Origin: Microlunatus endophyticus
GTDB taxonomy: Bacteria; Actinomycetota; Actinomycetes; Propionibacteriales; Propionibacteriaceae
Length of the DNA: 64,000 nt
Direction: 5' to 3'
NCBI RefSeq assembly: GCF_014646195.1
Contig: NZ_BMMZ01000008.1
Span: forward strand, 165,098-229,097
The notes under the pieces are model-generated. The model made no database searches and was not told where the DNA came from. It worked only from the letters and a program-made list of their open reading frames with translations. Below are positions 27,139 through 36,222 of this stretch, piece by piece. Every line of letters begins with the position of its first letter. The first letter of the stretch is position 1. The position numbers and the translations under genes were made by a program.

Positions 27139-28877
27139 GCTGCTGCCTCCTCGGCGCTGAGCTGGGAGTCGACGATCTCCGCGTAGGTCGGGCTCGTCTC
27201 CAGTAATTGATCATGGGTACCGATCCCGACGATCCGGCCGTCCTCGAGGACGATGATCTGGTCGGCGTCGGCGATGGTCGACACTCGCTGGCCCACGATG
27301 ATCACCGCAGCGTCGGCGGTCTCCGGCTTGAGCGCGGCCCGCAGCCGCGCATCGGTCGCTACGTCCAGGGCCGAGAACGAATCGTCGAAGATGTAGATCT
27401 CCGGCTTCTTCACCAGCGCCCGGGCGATCGACAGCCGTTGGCGCTGACCGCCCGAGACGTTGGTGCCGCCCTGGGCGATCGGGGCGCCCAGTCCACCGGG
27501 CATCTCGGCCACGAAGTCAGCTGCCTGGGCGACGCGCAGTGCGTGCCAGAGCTCCTCGTCGGTCGCATCCGGATTGCCGTAGCGGAGGTTGCTGGCGACC
27601 GTGCCGGAGAACAAGAACGGCCGTTGAGGCACCAGGCCGACCTTGCTCCACAGCAGCTCGGCATCCAGATCGCGAACCTCGACACCGTCGACGGTGATCG
27701 AGCCGCCGGTCAGGTCGAACAACCGCGGGATCAGCGAGATCAGTGTCGTCTTACCGGCGCCGGTCGATCCGATCACCGCCGTCGTCTGACCCGCCTTGGC
27801 AGTCAAGGTGATGTCGTGCAGGACCGGGGAATCCGCACCAGGGTAGGTGAATTCGGCATTCTCCAGCCGCACCACACCACGGGCCGAGGCATCGGTCGAC
27901 GTGATCGGTTCCTTGGCCAGCACCACGCTGGACTCGGTATTGAGCACCTCACTGATCCGCTCTGCCGAGACCGCAGACCGCGGCGCGATCATCAGCAGGA
28001 AGGTGGCCATCATCACCGACATCAGGATCTGGATCAGATAGGTCAGGAAGGCTGTCATCTCGCCGACCTGCATCGTGCCGGCGTCGATGCGGTGGCCTCC
28101 GAACCAGATCACCGCAGCGCTGGACAGATTCATGATCAACATCACGACCGGGAACATCAGCGCGAAGAGCCGGCCGACCCGCAGCGCGATGTCGGTCAGG
28201 TCCTCGTTGGCCGCGGCGAACCGCTCGGTCTCGTACGGCTCCCGGACGAAGGCACGAACCACGCGGATGCCGGTGATCTGCTCCCGCAGCACCCGGTTGA
28301 CGGTGTCGATCTTCTTCTGCATCTGGCGGAACAGCGGCCCGAGATTCAGCACGATCAAGCTGACCGAGATGCCGAGCACCGGCACGCAGACGACGATCAG
28401 CCAGGCCAGTCCGGCATTCTCCCGCAATGCCATGATCACGCCGCCGATCATGGTGATCGGCGCCGCGATCAGCATCGTGCAGGTCATCAGCACCAGCATC
28501 TGTACCTGCTGGACGTCGTTGGTGTTTCGGGTGATCAGCGAGGGTGCGCCGAAGTGGTTGACCTCGCGGGCCGAGAACTGCAGCACCCGGTCGAAGATCG
28601 CCGCGCGCAGGTCACGCCCGTACGCCATCGCCGTCCGGGCGCCGAAGTAGACGGCCGTGATAGTGGCGACGACCTGGACCAGGCTGATCGCCAGCATGAT
28701 CCCGCCGGTGCGCCAGATGTAGTCGATGTCGAGCTTGGCGACGCCGTTGTCGATGATCCGGGCGTTCAGACTCGGCAGGTAGAGATTGGCCAGCGTGCCG
28801 ATCAACTGGAACAGCACGACAAGGGCGAGAAATCCCTTGTACGGCGCCAGATATCGGCGGAGCAGTGAGATGAGCAC
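27135..28877 (-). CDS. ABC exporter, fused membrane/ATPase subunit (degenerate site half)
   Basis: 580 residues from the GTG at 28877 ([15 protein letters not shown]), with AAGGACG upstream. Six membrane helices, Walker [10 protein letters not shown], signature [15 protein letters not shown]. Walker B reads [12 protein letters not shown]: the catalytic Glu is replaced by Asp, giving one degenerate nucleotide site as in TM287/288, BmrCD and TmrAB. The canonical half is encoded next (25042-27138). The regulator gene ends 10 bp upstream, so regulator and exporter are in one operon. Confidence 0.9.
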   Translation of the reverse strand: MLISLLRRYLAPYKGFLALVVLFQLIGTLANLYLPSLNARIIDNGVAKLDIDYIWRTGGIMLAISLVQVVATITAVYFGARTAMAYGRDLRAAIFDRVLQFSAREVNHFGAPSLITRNTNDVQQVQMLVLMTCTMLIAAPITMIGGVIMALRENAGLAWLIVVCVPVLGISVSLIVLNLGPLFRQMQKKIDTVNRVLREQITGIRVVRAFVREPYETERFAAANEDLTDIALRVGRLFALMFPVVMLIMNLSSAAVIWFGGHRIDAGTMQVGEMTAFLTYLIQILMSVMMATFLLMIAPRSAVSAERISEVLNTESSVVLAKEPITSTDASARGVVRLENAEFTYPGADSPVLHDITLTAKAGQTTAVIGSTGAGKTTLISLIPRLFDLTGGSITVDGVEVRDLDAELLWSKVGLVPQRPFLFSGTVASNLRYGNPDATDEELWHALRVAQAADFVAEMPGGLGAPIAQGGTNVSGGQRQRLSIARALVKKPEIYIFDDSFSALDVATDARLRAALKPETADAAVIIVGQRVSTIADADQIIVLEDGRIVGIGTHDQLLETSPTYAEIVDSQLSAEEAAA

Positions 28878-28887
28878 GAGACGTCCT

Positions 28888-29586
28888 TCAGTTGGCTGGT
28901 GCCAGTTCGGTATCGCTGATTCGAGTGGACAATTGGGAGGCTTCAGCCTCGAGGTGATCAAAGCCGGGAGTGCTGCGAGTGCTGTTGATCAAGCTGCCGT
29001 GCAGCAGCAGGTCGACGATGGATTCGGGCTCTTCGGAGATGCGCGCCGGTTCCTCGGCGCGGAAGTGTCTGAGCATCGGATTGGAGATGGCGAACACCAT
29101 GCCGCCCACCAGTTCGGCGAGTTGGGCAGGCGAGACGACCAGCAGGCCGGCATCCGGTTCTATCAAAGCGGTGACAGCGCGGTCAATGCGTTTTGCCTGC
29201 TCCAGCATGTGATCGCGGAAGGCGAGCCGCTCCTCGGTGCTTGGCTCCTTGGGCGGGCCGATCGCATGCAGGATCTCGAACGTCTCAGCCGACCGGCTGA
29301 TCAGGATCCGGACGATCTCGGTCAAGCGCTCGGCCAGCGGGAGAGTCGGGTCGATCACGTCGATACGCTCCAGCGTCAGACCGGCGCCCAAGTAGCGCTC
29401 GACGAGCGCGCCGATCAACTCCTCCTTGCTGGCGAAGACCCGGAACAGGGTGCCCTCGGCGACACCCGCAGCCTCCGCGAGTTGACGGGTGCTCGCCTGG
29501 CGTCCGTGCGCCTTGATCACCGGGGCGACGGCGTCCAGGATCTGGGCGCGACGTTCCTCGGGCGGAAGGGCAGCAGCACGAGCCAT
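28888..29586 (-). CDS. TetR family transcriptional repressor of the ABC exporter operon
   Basis: About 232 residues from the ATG at 29586 (MARAAALPPEERRAQ). The HTH is STRQLAEAAGVAEGTLFRVFASKEELIGALVERYLG (about 32-67); the rest is a helical ligand-binding domain. It lies first in an operon with the heterodimeric exporter and starts 16 bp from an 18-bp dyad. Likely an autoregulated repressor that is released by a substrate of the exporter. Confidence 0.9.
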   Translation of the reverse strand: MARAAALPPEERRAQILDAVAPVIKAHGRQASTRQLAEAAGVAEGTLFRVFASKEELIGALVERYLGAGLTLERIDVIDPTLPLAERLTEIVRILISRSAETFEILHAIGPPKEPSTEERLAFRDHMLEQAKRIDRAVTALIEPDAGLLVVSPAQLAELVGGMVFAISNPMLRHFRAEEPARISEEPESIVDLLLHGSLINSTRSTPGFDHLEAEASQLSTRISDTELAPAN

Positions 29587-29601
29587 GCGGGTCACTCTAC
29601 A

Positions 29602-29619
29602 TGAGTGAGCACTCACTCA
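29602..29619. promoter_or_regulatory. TetR operator
   Basis: TGAGTGAG-ca-CTCACTCA, a perfect dyad with 8-bp arms, 15 bp upstream of the TetR start codon. A further CTCA extends the right side. It is the kind of TGAGTGA-type operator bound by many actinobacterial TetR repressors of exporters. Confidence 0.8.
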
Positions 29620-29767
29620 CTCAGGAATTTCCTGGAATCAGGGTAATCCATGACAGTCGTCACGGGATCCCCGTCACGCCGTTATCGCGCTCCGAGGCGC
29701 TCTGAGAGCTCGACCGGACGATTCGAGAAACCCCGCTCGTTGTCCTGCCAGGCGGAATCGGTGCGAG

Positions 29768-30295
29768 TCAGGACGTGATGCCGGGCACCGGATCGCGCCG
29801 CGGCTGCCAGTCCGGGCCTTCCTGCTCCCGGCGTTCGGCGATGTTGAGTGCCTGGCCGTCGTAGACCCGGGTCAGTTCCCGGCCGGTCCGCCGTTTGAGC
29901 AATGCGGTCAGCAGGAAGAACGGCGTGATCGGAGTCTTGTCCAGCGTGTCGAGCAGCACGAACGGACGCCCGGACGAGTCGAACGTCGGCACGTCATTGA
30001 GGTGCCAACCGCCGCCGTACGCCCGCAGCAGCGTCTCGCCGATATACCGGGTCGCCCCGTCGATGAAGTCGGTGTCGGACTCCTCGAGGAAGGCGGCCTG
30101 GGTCGGCCACCGGTCCAGAATGAACTGCTCGAGCTGTTCGAGGGACTCGCGGCTGTAGTCACGCAGGAATGGCTCTTGCGTCCCGTCCTCGTGGATGACG
30201 TTGGCGGGGAGCAGGAAGTCCTCGAACCGGCTGAGTCGGGGGTGCATCGCCTCCAGCCAGTCGGCGAAAACCTGGTCGTCAGTGGCGTCCGTCAT
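29768..30295 (-). CDS. Unknown protein in the immunity position of toxin 1
   Basis: 175 residues, acidic (MTDATDDQVFADWLEAMHP), with no recognised domain. It contains many aromatic and acidic residues (YIGETLLRAYGGGWHLNDVP; FVLLDTLDKTPITPFFLLTALL). Its start is 24 bp after the stop of the polymorphic toxin on the same strand, which is where immunity genes sit in such operons. So it is inferred to bind and neutralise the C-terminal nuclease. No signal peptide or membrane helix, consistent with cytoplasmic protection. Confidence 0.7.
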   Translation of the reverse strand: MTDATDDQVFADWLEAMHPRLSRFEDFLLPANVIHEDGTQEPFLRDYSRESLEQLEQFILDRWPTQAAFLEESDTDFIDGATRYIGETLLRAYGGGWHLNDVPTFDSSGRPFVLLDTLDKTPITPFFLLTALLKRRTGRELTRVYDGQALNIAERREQEGPDWQPRRDPVPGITS

Positions 30296-30319
30296 GGTCC
30301 CGTACCCTATCTCGCAAGA

Positions 30320-32419
30320 TCATTTCAGGACCGGCTGGCCGTAGAAGACCTCGTACGTCCCGCCGGCATCCTCGATCGCCTTGATCGTCGTCGCCGAGGG
30401 TTCCCGGCCGAAGACGTACTTGACGTCCCAACCGGCCCGGATCAGTTTCTCGTCCTTCGCCAGCTGCTTGGGATCGATCGTGTCGCCGGACTTCATCTCG
30501 ATCGCCTCGTGCTGGGTCTTGGAGACGAAGTCGTAGTTCCGGTCGACGCCGGTCTGTGCCTTCACCGGGGTGTTACGGGTCCAGTCGTCGCCGGACAGGT
30601 GCTTCGTGTCGGCGTAGGCCTGCTCGTACGCGACCCCGCGCGCATGGTGTCCCTGGTTGCGGATGTAGGTGTCCCGCCAGCGGTCCCAGGACCATTTGCC
30701 CCCATACTCGTGCCAGCGCGCGACCATGTGCTCGTGGCTGCCCGCGGGGTAGTCCTTCGACGGACCGATGTGGTCCAGTTCGCTGGCCGTCGGCTGATGC
30801 GATCCCTTCAGATCCTCGGCCGGATTGGAGTACTCGTACTTCCGCGGCGACTCCTTGGTGCCGTTGCCCAACCCGTCGTGTCCGGAGTTGCCGTCGTGCC
30901 CGGAGTTGCCGTCGTGCCCGGAGTTGCCGTCGTGTCCGGAGTTGCCGTCGTGTCCGGAGTTGCCGTCGTGTCCGGAACTCCCGTCGTGCCCGCCCGTGCC
31001 CGGATCGTGGGCGGGAGCCGGATGATCACCTGCGCCGGCATGGGCCGGCTCGCGGGGCTCCGGCGCGTTGGCCGGATTGTGGTCGCCGACATTCGGATGG
31101 TCGACGCCGACGTGATCATGGGGGACGTTCGGGATGTCGATATCGGTCTTGCCGAGGCCGTCCAGGCCGTCGCCGAGATCGGCGGTGGTCCTGCCGAGAT
31201 CGCCGAGGTCGGCTTTGCCCGCTCCCTTGGCGACATCGCTCAGCTTGAGTGCGTCGCCGGCCTTGCCCGCATCACCCAGGAGATCCGCACCCTTGGCGAC
31301 CTTGCTCGCGTCACCCGTGACGTCGGCAGCCTTGCCGGCGGCAGAAGCGCCTTTCGCCGCGCCACCTGCTTCCCCAGCGCCCGGGATGAAGAATGAACCG
31401 ACATTGAGCACCGACGACGTGCCGGTCCGCACCGGATCGTTCTTCCAGGCCGCAAGGGGATCCTTGGCGAACGGGTCGATACCGACCAGCCCACCGACCG
31501 CTTGGACAGTGGTCTTCTCGGAGTCGCGGTAGTAGCTGCCCAGCGGACCGGGAATCAACGCCAAGACCGGGGTGGTGGGGTTGAGCCCATTGGCGATCTT
31601 GCTCAGATTCCACCAGGACTTGCCGGCGGTGGAGATGCTCCAGCTGGGGCTCCACCCGTCCCAGCTGACGCCGACCAGCGAGGTGATCCCCTTGCCCATG
31701 CCACCGAGGAAATCGCCGAATCCGCCGACGACGCTCTTGCCGACCTTCTCGCCGCAGCTCTCCTTGCGGGAGACCGTGTGGCCCCACGGTGTCTGCGCGT
31801 TGTCCGGGATCTGATCGACTCCGTAGCCACCGGGATTGGACTGGCTCGCCGCGGCGATGTGCGGGGCGCCGTACACATCGCGGATCGCGTTGGCGCACTT
31901 GCGTTCCGCGGCCCACAACTGCTCCTGTTGATCATTGGTCCGGTGTATCAGTTTGTTGTTGGCATCGACGCTGTCCTGGTCGGAGTCCCAGTCGACGTCC
32001 TCGGTGTCGGTGACGGCGCCGCCGACACCGTAGCCGCCGGCGTAGACGTGGGTCTGCTGAGTGCTGACCTTGCCGTCGTGGATCGTCGCGAGGAAGGTAC
32101 GGGCGTCGGCCCGGATGCTGGCGACCGACCGCTGGATCGTACGGAGCGTGCCCGCAAAGGTCTCCAGTGCCGTGGCAACCTTGCCCATGTCGGTGTCGAA
32201 GTCGCCGGCCAGCTGGGACGCCGGGCGGATCGCGCCGAACAGCGTCTCCTGTTCGGGTGCGTGGTAGGACTTGCGCAGGCCGGACCAGGCGGTCGCGACA
32301 TCACCGCTCGTGGTGGACACGTTCGTGCCCACTCCGCGCAGTTGCCCGGCGGCCGTCTCGATGTTGTCGGCGTTCATGTTGTCGCCGGGCATGACCTTGA
32401 TGTTGATCGGATCAGCCAT
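30320..32419 (-). CDS. T7SS polymorphic toxin 1, WXG N-terminus and REase-like nuclease C-terminus
   Basis: 699 residues. Residues 1-110 are helical with W45-S-G47 (WXG) and a long helix (FDTDMGKVATALETFAGTL), the kind of domain recognised by type VII secretion. A middle region shared with toxin 2 includes KCANAIRDVYGAPH and KESCGEKV with two conserved Cys, then a hydrophobic stretch (FGDFLGGMGKGITSLVGV). A conserved His/Asp segment (DIPNVPHDHVGVDHPN) leads to GHDGNS repeats. The last 130 residues resemble a PD-(D/E)xK nuclease: D630 in RNYDFV and E641-x-K643 in AIEMKSG. Target and secretion are inferred. An immunity-position gene follows. Confidence 0.85.
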   Translation of the reverse strand: MADPINIKVMPGDNMNADNIETAAGQLRGVGTNVSTTSGDVATAWSGLRKSYHAPEQETLFGAIRPASQLAGDFDTDMGKVATALETFAGTLRTIQRSVASIRADARTFLATIHDGKVSTQQTHVYAGGYGVGGAVTDTEDVDWDSDQDSVDANNKLIHRTNDQQEQLWAAERKCANAIRDVYGAPHIAAASQSNPGGYGVDQIPDNAQTPWGHTVSRKESCGEKVGKSVVGGFGDFLGGMGKGITSLVGVSWDGWSPSWSISTAGKSWWNLSKIANGLNPTTPVLALIPGPLGSYYRDSEKTTVQAVGGLVGIDPFAKDPLAAWKNDPVRTGTSSVLNVGSFFIPGAGEAGGAAKGASAAGKAADVTGDASKVAKGADLLGDAGKAGDALKLSDVAKGAGKADLGDLGRTTADLGDGLDGLGKTDIDIPNVPHDHVGVDHPNVGDHNPANAPEPREPAHAGAGDHPAPAHDPGTGGHDGSSGHDGNSGHDGNSGHDGNSGHDGNSGHDGNSGHDGLGNGTKESPRKYEYSNPAEDLKGSHQPTASELDHIGPSKDYPAGSHEHMVARWHEYGGKWSWDRWRDTYIRNQGHHARGVAYEQAYADTKHLSGDDWTRNTPVKAQTGVDRNYDFVSKTQHEAIEMKSGDTIDPKQLAKDEKLIRAGWDVKYVFGREPSATTIKAIEDAGGTYEVFYGQPVLK
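30875..31000. repeat. 18-bp minisatellite coding the GHDGNS linker
   Basis: Seven tandem units of gtcgtgtccggagttgcc on the plus strand; the first five differ only at one C/T position, the last two are diverged. On the coding strand each unit encodes GHDGNS or GHDGSS in toxin 1. Unit number is likely to vary between strains. Confidence 0.9.
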
Positions 32420-32549
32420 CGCTAGTCGCTCTCATCCCCATGATTGCTTCGACGCATCGGTCCCGGATCACGTTCCAGTGTCCGAACACCCTACGTGGCC
32501 GACGGGTCAGTGCCAGGATGCTCGACTCCAGGTCTGGTAGACAGTCGCC

Positions 32550-33437
32550 ATGACGTCGTCTTCAGCGGATTCGCCGGTCGGGCCGCCGCCCACCGACATC
32601 CACGCCGTGCTGGCCGAGGTGCTGCCCTCGGTATTGCCGGGCGCGGTCATCGACACAGAGGCCGGCGAGATCCTGGTGCCACTCGGCGCTGACCGGGCGC
32701 GTGTCTCGACCCGGTCCCTGCAGACCGCCTGTCGGGGCGTGCCGGCATCGACCTGGCCGGAGATCGCGCGGCAGTGGCTGGCCGAGATCCGGGCCCAGGT
32801 CGATTCGGCCATTGCCACTGGGCCGAGTAGGGATATCTCTCGGCTCCGGGCCCAGGCGGTTCCGAAAGGCCCGGAGGCACCGCCGGGGCTGAGTTCCCCT
32901 TTGAACTCGGCATTCGATCTGGTCGCCGTCGAGGATCGCGAGAGCTCCGTACAGCTGCTGCAGCAGGCCGATCTCGATGCGATGGGCATCAGTGCAGAGG
33001 GCGCCCTTCGGATGGCGCTGGACCAGACGATCAGCGAGGTCCTGGTGCATCTGGATGTTCGGCCGCACCCGCTTCCCAACGGCGAATCGGTTCTGCTGGC
33101 CGGCGCCGATGGCGTCCCCTATGTCTCCGCTGGAGTGACCTCGATCCCACAGCTGGCCGGAGTCGACCTCCCGTACGGCGCCCTGTTCGCCGTGCCGCGG
33201 CACTCCGTGATCCTCATCCTGCCGGTGCGAAGCTGGGCCTCATTGGGAGCTGTTCCGGCCCTGGCGGATTTCGTCGAAGCGCAATACCGCGGTGCCTCCG
33301 ACCCATGCTCGGCACAGATCTACTGGTTCACTGGGGATGACGCGTTCCCGGTAGGAACTGAACCCGACGAGAGCGGAGGAGACCGGCTGGTGTTGGCACC
33401 GGAATTGCAGTCGCTCGCCGACCGGCTGCACGGGTGA
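32550..33437 (+). CDS. Unrecognised protein between the two toxin modules
   Basis: 295 residues, ATG at 32550, on the opposite strand to both toxins. Family not recognised. There is an N-terminal region with acidic and hydrophobic strands (GAVIDTEAGEILVPLG), a central helical part (LLQQADLDAMGISAEGALRMALDQ), a repeated LVHLDV/ILPV beta-type pattern, and no membrane helix. The final segment (LVLAPELQSLADRLHG) is helical. Being the only plus-strand gene in the minus-strand toxin array, it could be a chaperone, adaptor or an independent gene. Its stop is 26 bp from the convergent immunity-position gene. Confidence 0.7.
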   Translation: MTSSSADSPVGPPPTDIHAVLAEVLPSVLPGAVIDTEAGEILVPLGADRARVSTRSLQTACRGVPASTWPEIARQWLAEIRAQVDSAIATGPSRDISRLRAQAVPKGPEAPPGLSSPLNSAFDLVAVEDRESSVQLLQQADLDAMGISAEGALRMALDQTISEVLVHLDVRPHPLPNGESVLLAGADGVPYVSAGVTSIPQLAGVDLPYGALFAVPRHSVILILPVRSWASLGAVPALADFVEAQYRGASDPCSAQIYWFTGDDAFPVGTEPDESGGDRLVLAPELQSLADRLHG

Positions 33438-33462
33438 CCGGCGAGCCGCAGGGGACTCCCGA

Positions 33463-34107
33463 CTAGCGGAGCTTCAGGCTGTCGATCGCAGCTGTGCGAC
33501 TGTCCTGAAGGAACTGGAGCGCGGCCGCTCGTCCGCCGCTCTGCCACGCCGTCGCGAGATCTTCGTACCACGTCGCGTACTCGGGTGCCAACGCCTTCGC
33601 GAACCACTCTGCGGCTTCCTTGGCTGGCTCGAAACCGTCCGCGGTGCCGAGGATGGCGCGCCACCCTGACGCATGCTGGAAGGTGAGCGGCCGGCCGCGG
33701 GTGTCGGGGGCCTGCGCCAACTGCTCCTCGGCTTCGGCCGCGAGTCTCTCCGGTGTCCAATCCGCGACTTTGTCCAGAACCGCGGTGGCGAAGCTGGAAA
33801 CCTCATCCAGCGCACCGGGAGTCGTCAGATCGACGGTTCGAGGAGAATCCGGCCCGACCGGCGTGGACAAACCGTGACTGGCGTTGACGTCGTTGAAGTA
33901 TCCGGCCAGGGACGTCAGCCCGCCGATCAGACCCGGCATGTCGTCGCGCCGAACGCGGCTGATCCCGACCCAGACCACCACCCAATCGATCGGCTGCCTG
34001 ACGAGCAGCGTCCGGACGCCTGATCGAGCGACGGACCACTCACCCGGAAGGGTGCCACGCAGCTGCTTGGCGATCTTCTGCCATGCCTTCACGGTCTCGT
34101 CAGCCAC
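33463..34107 (-). CDS. Unknown protein in the immunity position of toxin 2
   Basis: 214 residues, start 30 bp after the stop of toxin 2 on the same strand. No family recognised. The N-terminus (MADETVKAWQKIAKQLRG) and the middle (FATAVLDKVADWTPERLAAEAEEQLAQ) are amphipathic helices; the end has YEDLATAWQSGGRAAALQFLQ. No signal peptide or membrane segment. It differs wholly from the gene in the same position behind toxin 1, as expected of immunity proteins matched to different toxin domains. Confidence 0.7.
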   Translation of the reverse strand: MADETVKAWQKIAKQLRGTLPGEWSVARSGVRTLLVRQPIDWVVVWVGISRVRRDDMPGLIGGLTSLAGYFNDVNASHGLSTPVGPDSPRTVDLTTPGALDEVSSFATAVLDKVADWTPERLAAEAEEQLAQAPDTRGRPLTFQHASGWRAILGTADGFEPAKEAAEWFAKALAPEYATWYEDLATAWQSGGRAAALQFLQDSRTAAIDSLKLR

Positions 34108-34137
34108 TGGATGATCTTGTCATTGTCGGCCGCATTG

Positions 34138-36189
34138 TCAGCCGCCCGGGGTAGCGGCGGGGATATTCGGCCTGAGCGTCTCGGTGGGATTGACGGGCTT
34201 CAGCGAGGCCTGAACCTTCTGCTCCCAGGCAGGTGCAATCGTGGCGTTGCCGGTCTTCAAGTCATAGGCCTGAACGACCTGGTAGTTGCCGGCCGCGTCC
34301 TTGCGCTCGAGCACCAGATCAGGTCGGATGGAGCCCTTGGTACCCGCCGCCACCTCTTGGCCCTCGCTGTTGAACGACTTCTCGCTCTCGATCCGATAGC
34401 CGGGGTGGTCGTGCACCAATCGACTTCCGTCACCTTCGGTGAACATGTGATTGAGCGCCGTGTGCGCGTAGGTGCCGAGTCGCTGGGCGGACGGATTGGT
34501 GATGCCGTTTTCCGCGGCGCGAATCCTGGCCTCCTGCCACGCGGCGTCGACGTCACGTTGGATGCCGGGTCGGATCTCGTTGGTGATCCTGGAGACCTCG
34601 GCCTTGACCCGCGGGTCATCCTTCGGAACTGATGGGTCGACGTCTGGCGTGTGATCGGCGGGTTGGCTGTGCGTAGCCGGTGGATTGTGCCCGTCGCCGG
34701 TGTGCCCGTCGCCCGTGTGCCCGTCACCGGTGTGCCCTGTGCCGGCGTGCCCTGGATCGCGCGGACCGGGTGCGTCCGACGGTCCATGATCGCCGGCGTT
34801 GGGGTGATCGACGCCGACATGATCATGGGGAACGTTGGGGATGTCGATGTCGGTCTTTCCGAGGTCGCTCACCCCGTCACCGACGTGGGTGCTGGTCTCG
34901 CCGAGCTTGGACGCACCCGCCAGGTCAGCCTTGGTCTCCAGCTCGACGGCCTTGCTGAGCTCCGCGGCATCGCTGAGTTTGCCGGCATCGCCGAGTTTGC
35001 CGGCGTCCCCGATGGCATCTGCGGCCTTGCTGCCCTTGCCGAGGTCACCGGCGACCTCGGACGCCTTTCCGGCGGCACTCGCAGTCTTCACGCCGGCGCC
35101 GGCGCCATCGCTGATGAAGAAGCTGCCGACGTTCAGCAGCGATGAGGTGAACGTCCGGACCGGATTCTGCTTCCACTGGCTCGCCGGATCCTTGGAGTAC
35201 GGGTCGACTCCGATGAGGCCACCGACCGCCTGCTGGGCGGCCTTCTGGGAATCGAGGATGTAGTTGGCGATCGGGCCGGGCATGTATTTCGCGACGTTCG
35301 GCGATTTGTCGCCCAGTACGAGACCGGTCGCCACCTCGCTGAGACCCTTCCAGCTGTTCTCGAATGTGGCGAGGTCGAAATGGTGTTGGAAGTCGCCGTC
35401 CCATTTGTATCCGAGGAGGCCGCTGACGCCGGTGAACATGCCGTAGCCGAAATCGCCGACGCCCTCGCCGACGTTCTTGAAGAAGCCACCGGTGCCGGAT
35501 ACGACCTTCTCGCCACAGCTTTCCTTCGCCGAGACCGGCGGCCCCCAGGGAGTCGGTGCATCGTCGGGAGTGTGGGTGAATCCGTACCCGTTCGGATTCG
35601 ACGCGCTGGCCGGGTTCAGGTGCGGTGCGCCGTACACATCACGGATCGCATTCGCACACTTGCGCTCTGCAGCGGTCAACTGGTCCTCAGCGTCACTGAG
35701 CCGCCGCAACAGAGCGTTGTTGGCATTACGGGTTGAGTCGTCAGACTGCCAGTCGACATCCTTGGTACCGCTCGGTTTGTGGAGCGTCAGGAGCTCGGTG
35801 CCCTTGTTCCAGAGGGAGGTGTCCACAGTGACTTTGCCGTCATGGATCTTGTCCAGCAGTTTGTACGAGTCGGAGCGGATGCCGGCCACCGTCGATTGGA
35901 CTGCCCGGACGTCGTTGGCGAAGACCTCGAGCGCTGTAGCCACCGTGTTGAGATCGGAGGCGAAATCGCTGGCCAACGTGCCCGCCGGTTTCATCGCACC
36001 GAAGAGGGTCTGCGCCTCGGGGGCGTGATACCCCTTGCTCAAACCGGCCCAGGTCGTCTCGACCCCGCTGCACGTGCTCGAGACGTTGCCGCCGACACCA
36101 CGGAGCTGCCCGGCGTTGTAGTCGATGTCGTCGGGGACCATGTTGTCCGCGGGCCAGGTGCTGACGTACGGGTTGATCGGATCGGCCAT
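34138..36189 (-). CDS. T7SS polymorphic toxin 2, WXG N-terminus and second REase-like nuclease
   Basis: 683 residues. It is closely related to toxin 1 over the first ~440 residues: W47-A-G49 followed by YHAPEAQTLFGAMKPAG, then KCANAIRDVYGAPH, KESCGEKV, and TDIDIPNVPHDHVGVDHPN. After a short linker (HTGDG repeats) the C-terminus is unrelated to that of toxin 1: D624 in SIRPDLVLERK and D643-x-K645 in AYDLKTG form a (P)D...DxK nuclease motif. It is expected to be a DNA- or RNA-cleaving effector secreted by the T7SS. The immunity-position gene follows. Confidence 0.85.
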   Translation of the reverse strand: MADPINPYVSTWPADNMVPDDIDYNAGQLRGVGGNVSSTCSGVETTWAGLSKGYHAPEAQTLFGAMKPAGTLASDFASDLNTVATALEVFANDVRAVQSTVAGIRSDSYKLLDKIHDGKVTVDTSLWNKGTELLTLHKPSGTKDVDWQSDDSTRNANNALLRRLSDAEDQLTAAERKCANAIRDVYGAPHLNPASASNPNGYGFTHTPDDAPTPWGPPVSAKESCGEKVVSGTGGFFKNVGEGVGDFGYGMFTGVSGLLGYKWDGDFQHHFDLATFENSWKGLSEVATGLVLGDKSPNVAKYMPGPIANYILDSQKAAQQAVGGLIGVDPYSKDPASQWKQNPVRTFTSSLLNVGSFFISDGAGAGVKTASAAGKASEVAGDLGKGSKAADAIGDAGKLGDAGKLSDAAELSKAVELETKADLAGASKLGETSTHVGDGVSDLGKTDIDIPNVPHDHVGVDHPNAGDHGPSDAPGPRDPGHAGTGHTGDGHTGDGHTGDGHNPPATHSQPADHTPDVDPSVPKDDPRVKAEVSRITNEIRPGIQRDVDAAWQEARIRAAENGITNPSAQRLGTYAHTALNHMFTEGDGSRLVHDHPGYRIESEKSFNSEGQEVAAGTKGSIRPDLVLERKDAAGNYQVVQAYDLKTGNATIAPAWEQKVQASLKPVNPTETLRPNIPAATPGG
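34686..34745. repeat. 15-bp tandem repeat coding the HTGDG linker
   Basis: Four units beginning tgtgcccgtcgccgg at 34686, 34701, 34716 and 34731, the last diverged. They encode HTGDG in toxin 2, a repeat unlike in sequence to the 18-bp unit of toxin 1 but in the same place of the protein. Confidence 0.85.
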
Positions 36190-36222
36190 GAGCGAGGTTT
36201 CCTCGGCGAGCTGGGGGGTTTG

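Noticed and set aside
30875..31000. Possible CRISPR array because of regular repeats
   Set aside because: Units are adjacent without spacers and in frame with a protein repeat; it is a coding minisatellite.
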